Under the pieces are notes generated by a model. That model saw only the letters and a list, made by a program, of their open reading frames with translations. It was not told the DNA's origin and did no database searches. A stretch of 64,000 nucleotides of DNA, taken from contig CM075104.1 of NCBI GenBank assembly GCA_037576195.1, forward strand, positions 6,020,775 to 6,084,774, read 5' to 3'. The position numbers and the translations under genes were made by a program. This stretch comes from Phytoseiulus persimilis (lineage: Eukaryota; Arthropoda; Arachnida; Mesostigmata; Phytoseiidae). This document shows, piece after piece, positions 62,501 to 64,000 of this stretch. The stretch's first letter is position 1, and each line of letters opens with the position of its first letter.

Positions 62501-64000
62501 AATAGCTCCCGATCGAGGTCCCCGGACTGACTCATAGCTCATGCTCGCGATTCGAGGTGAAGAAGAACGCTCTATGGCGAAGCTCTTGCTCTCTCGTCGC
62601 TAAGACAAGAGGGGTGCAGAGAACTATAAAAAAATGGGTGCTTATGCTGTGCCATAAGCGGGTATGTGTCCGTCCTTGCCCAGGGGAGTGCCAACTAGCT
62701 CTCCTTCCCTGCGACACAGCGTCAAGGCAACGAAGGATTCTCTATATACCCTCCACGCGAGACGAAAGCTGATTCCGGGCGTTGTTCTCAGTGCAGAGCT
62801 CAACTTGCGGAGTTCCTGACTCCGGGTCAAACTCGGAATCCATGGCTCGCCGTCACTAGTCTATCATCTGGATATCTATAAGTTTATCTACCCGATTGGA
62901 CTCATGAGGCCTCCGAAACTCCAAAACTACCAGGTATCTGTTTGCCGGATGAAGTATTGTCGTGACCTCGCACGGATGGCGCCACCAGTGGTAGCAGCCG
63001 CAGCGGGACTGGATCGCGGGGGAGAGCCGACTTTCTCGCATTTGTTTGAATGCCAGTGAGGCGCGATCCCGTTGCCAGGAAACTCACAATCTCAGGTTGG
63101 AAGATGCTCACCTCACAGAGCATACCGCTGAGTGGAGCCTGAACTGTGTCCATTAATGGAAGCTCCTCATACCACTCAAAGGGTCCAGAACTTCGCGATC
63201 GCGGAATTCAGGGAACTCGCCGTGAGCTGAGCGACGATCATGGTCGCCCTCCTTTTGACCATAACTCAGCCGCTTTTGACTCAGCTCAGATTTTTCTGAT
63301 CGATCTTTCGGTTCGATTCCTCTTCAAGAGACGCATCTTTTCCGGTTCAGTATTGGTGATTTGAGAGAATGTCGGAGTCGACTTTCCACGTATTTCCCAA
63401 CACCAAATTCAACAGGCCCGCAAATCGTCAATTCGCGACGGATTGGTGATTCTCAACATGGGTTCCATTCGTCATCCATCCCGCTCCAGTCTGCACGCAT
63501 TGGCGCGCGTACCCACCGCGAACTCGGACGAAATTCACATTTCGCTCCTTCTCATTTTGGTTTATTTGCAGAGCCGTCCGTGGCTCACTGAGGAGGCCGA
63601 TTCCGAAGATCCTTACAGCTGAAAGAAGGCTCATTTTCGAGCCTGTTCCGATCGACCTGTACCAGCGAAGATTCGCCAATCTTTTGAGCATTGACTTCCA
63701 AACATTGGTTATTGGAACATAATTTTCAGATATTGTCCTCCTCCCCTTCCCTTGGCATACACACGGCACAACAGTACTCTGTATCATCGCGATTTGGACT
63801 CGTCCGGTTTCTTTTGTTGCTCCGAGCCGATCGCCAATCGAAGAAGGGACTACCGCCGAGCAAGCAACGGGGAAGATGGAGTGCGGTCCCACTTACCCCC
63901 TACCTGAAGAGAAAGATACGATTCTCGCTATCCGGGGAGAGCCACTCATCAACAAGAATTTCGCGATGAGCGCAATCCTCCATAGCATCAACGCGAAAAG
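59567..64000. other. Upstream flank of ZSWIM8, no gene recognised
   Basis: The first few hundred bases should hold the ZSWIM8 5' UTR and promoter. The rest contains short overlapping open frames, GCA/CTG-rich patches near 60300-60330 and a CTG run at 61810-61830. One plus-strand frame (61156-61488) contains a donor-like GTAAGC at about 61405, but it resembles no known protein. Confidence 0.6.
61810..61830. repeat. (CTG)n triplet repeat
   Basis: Seven CTG/TGC units in non-coding DNA upstream of ZSWIM8. Confidence 0.85.

Overview
This is a stretch of a eukaryotic nuclear genome, almost certainly from an arthropod. It holds four multi-exon protein-coding genes with GT-AG introns, most of them 86-380 bp. 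There are no operons, no Shine-Dalgarno sites and no prokaryotic mobile elements. The roughly balanced base composition, short introns and protein similarity to arthropod and vertebrate orthologues would fit a mesostigmatan or phytoseiid mite, but that is inference. I rebuilt every exon by hand from splice sites, phase and recalled family similarity. All phases close and each model reads from ATG to stop.

Layout. (1) 2227-5676, plus strand: USO1/p115, the vesicle-tethering factor, four exons, 1025 aa. (2) 7775-11195, minus: FBXL6-type F-box/leucine-rich-repeat protein, seven exons, 585 aa, converging on USO1 across a 2.1-kb gap. (3) 18836-32562, minus: ZFAND4, with an N-terminal ubiquitin-like domain and a C-terminal AN1 zinc finger, seven exons, 561 aa. 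A 9.5-kb first intron splits the ubiquitin-like domain. (4) 53528-59566, minus: ZSWIM8 (Dorado/EBAX-1), the SWIM-domain substrate receptor of a cullin ubiquitin ligase, six exons, 1749 aa.

Three of the four genes (FBXL6, ZFAND4, ZSWIM8) belong to ubiquitin-related families. They sit on the same strand but far apart, so I see no co-regulation. USO1 acts in ER-Golgi transport and is unrelated.

The rest is non-coding or degenerate. 11.2-18.8 kb is GC-rich low-complexity sequence followed by an AT-richer stretch that may be a long ZFAND4 3' UTR. The ZFAND4 first intron and the upstream block at 32.6-42 kb are full of imperfect period-4 tracts on both strands. 42-53.5 kb is AT-richer, has no recognisable gene, and carries a diverged inverted duplication (about 49.15-49.64 and 50.23-50.70 kb) plus a few orphan open frames. 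59.6-64 kb shows no convincing gene. I found no transposase, reverse transcriptase, CRISPR array, rRNA or complete tRNA. I do not see a clearly new biological system; the most useful leads are the altered p115 tail, the inverted duplication and the period-4 landscape.
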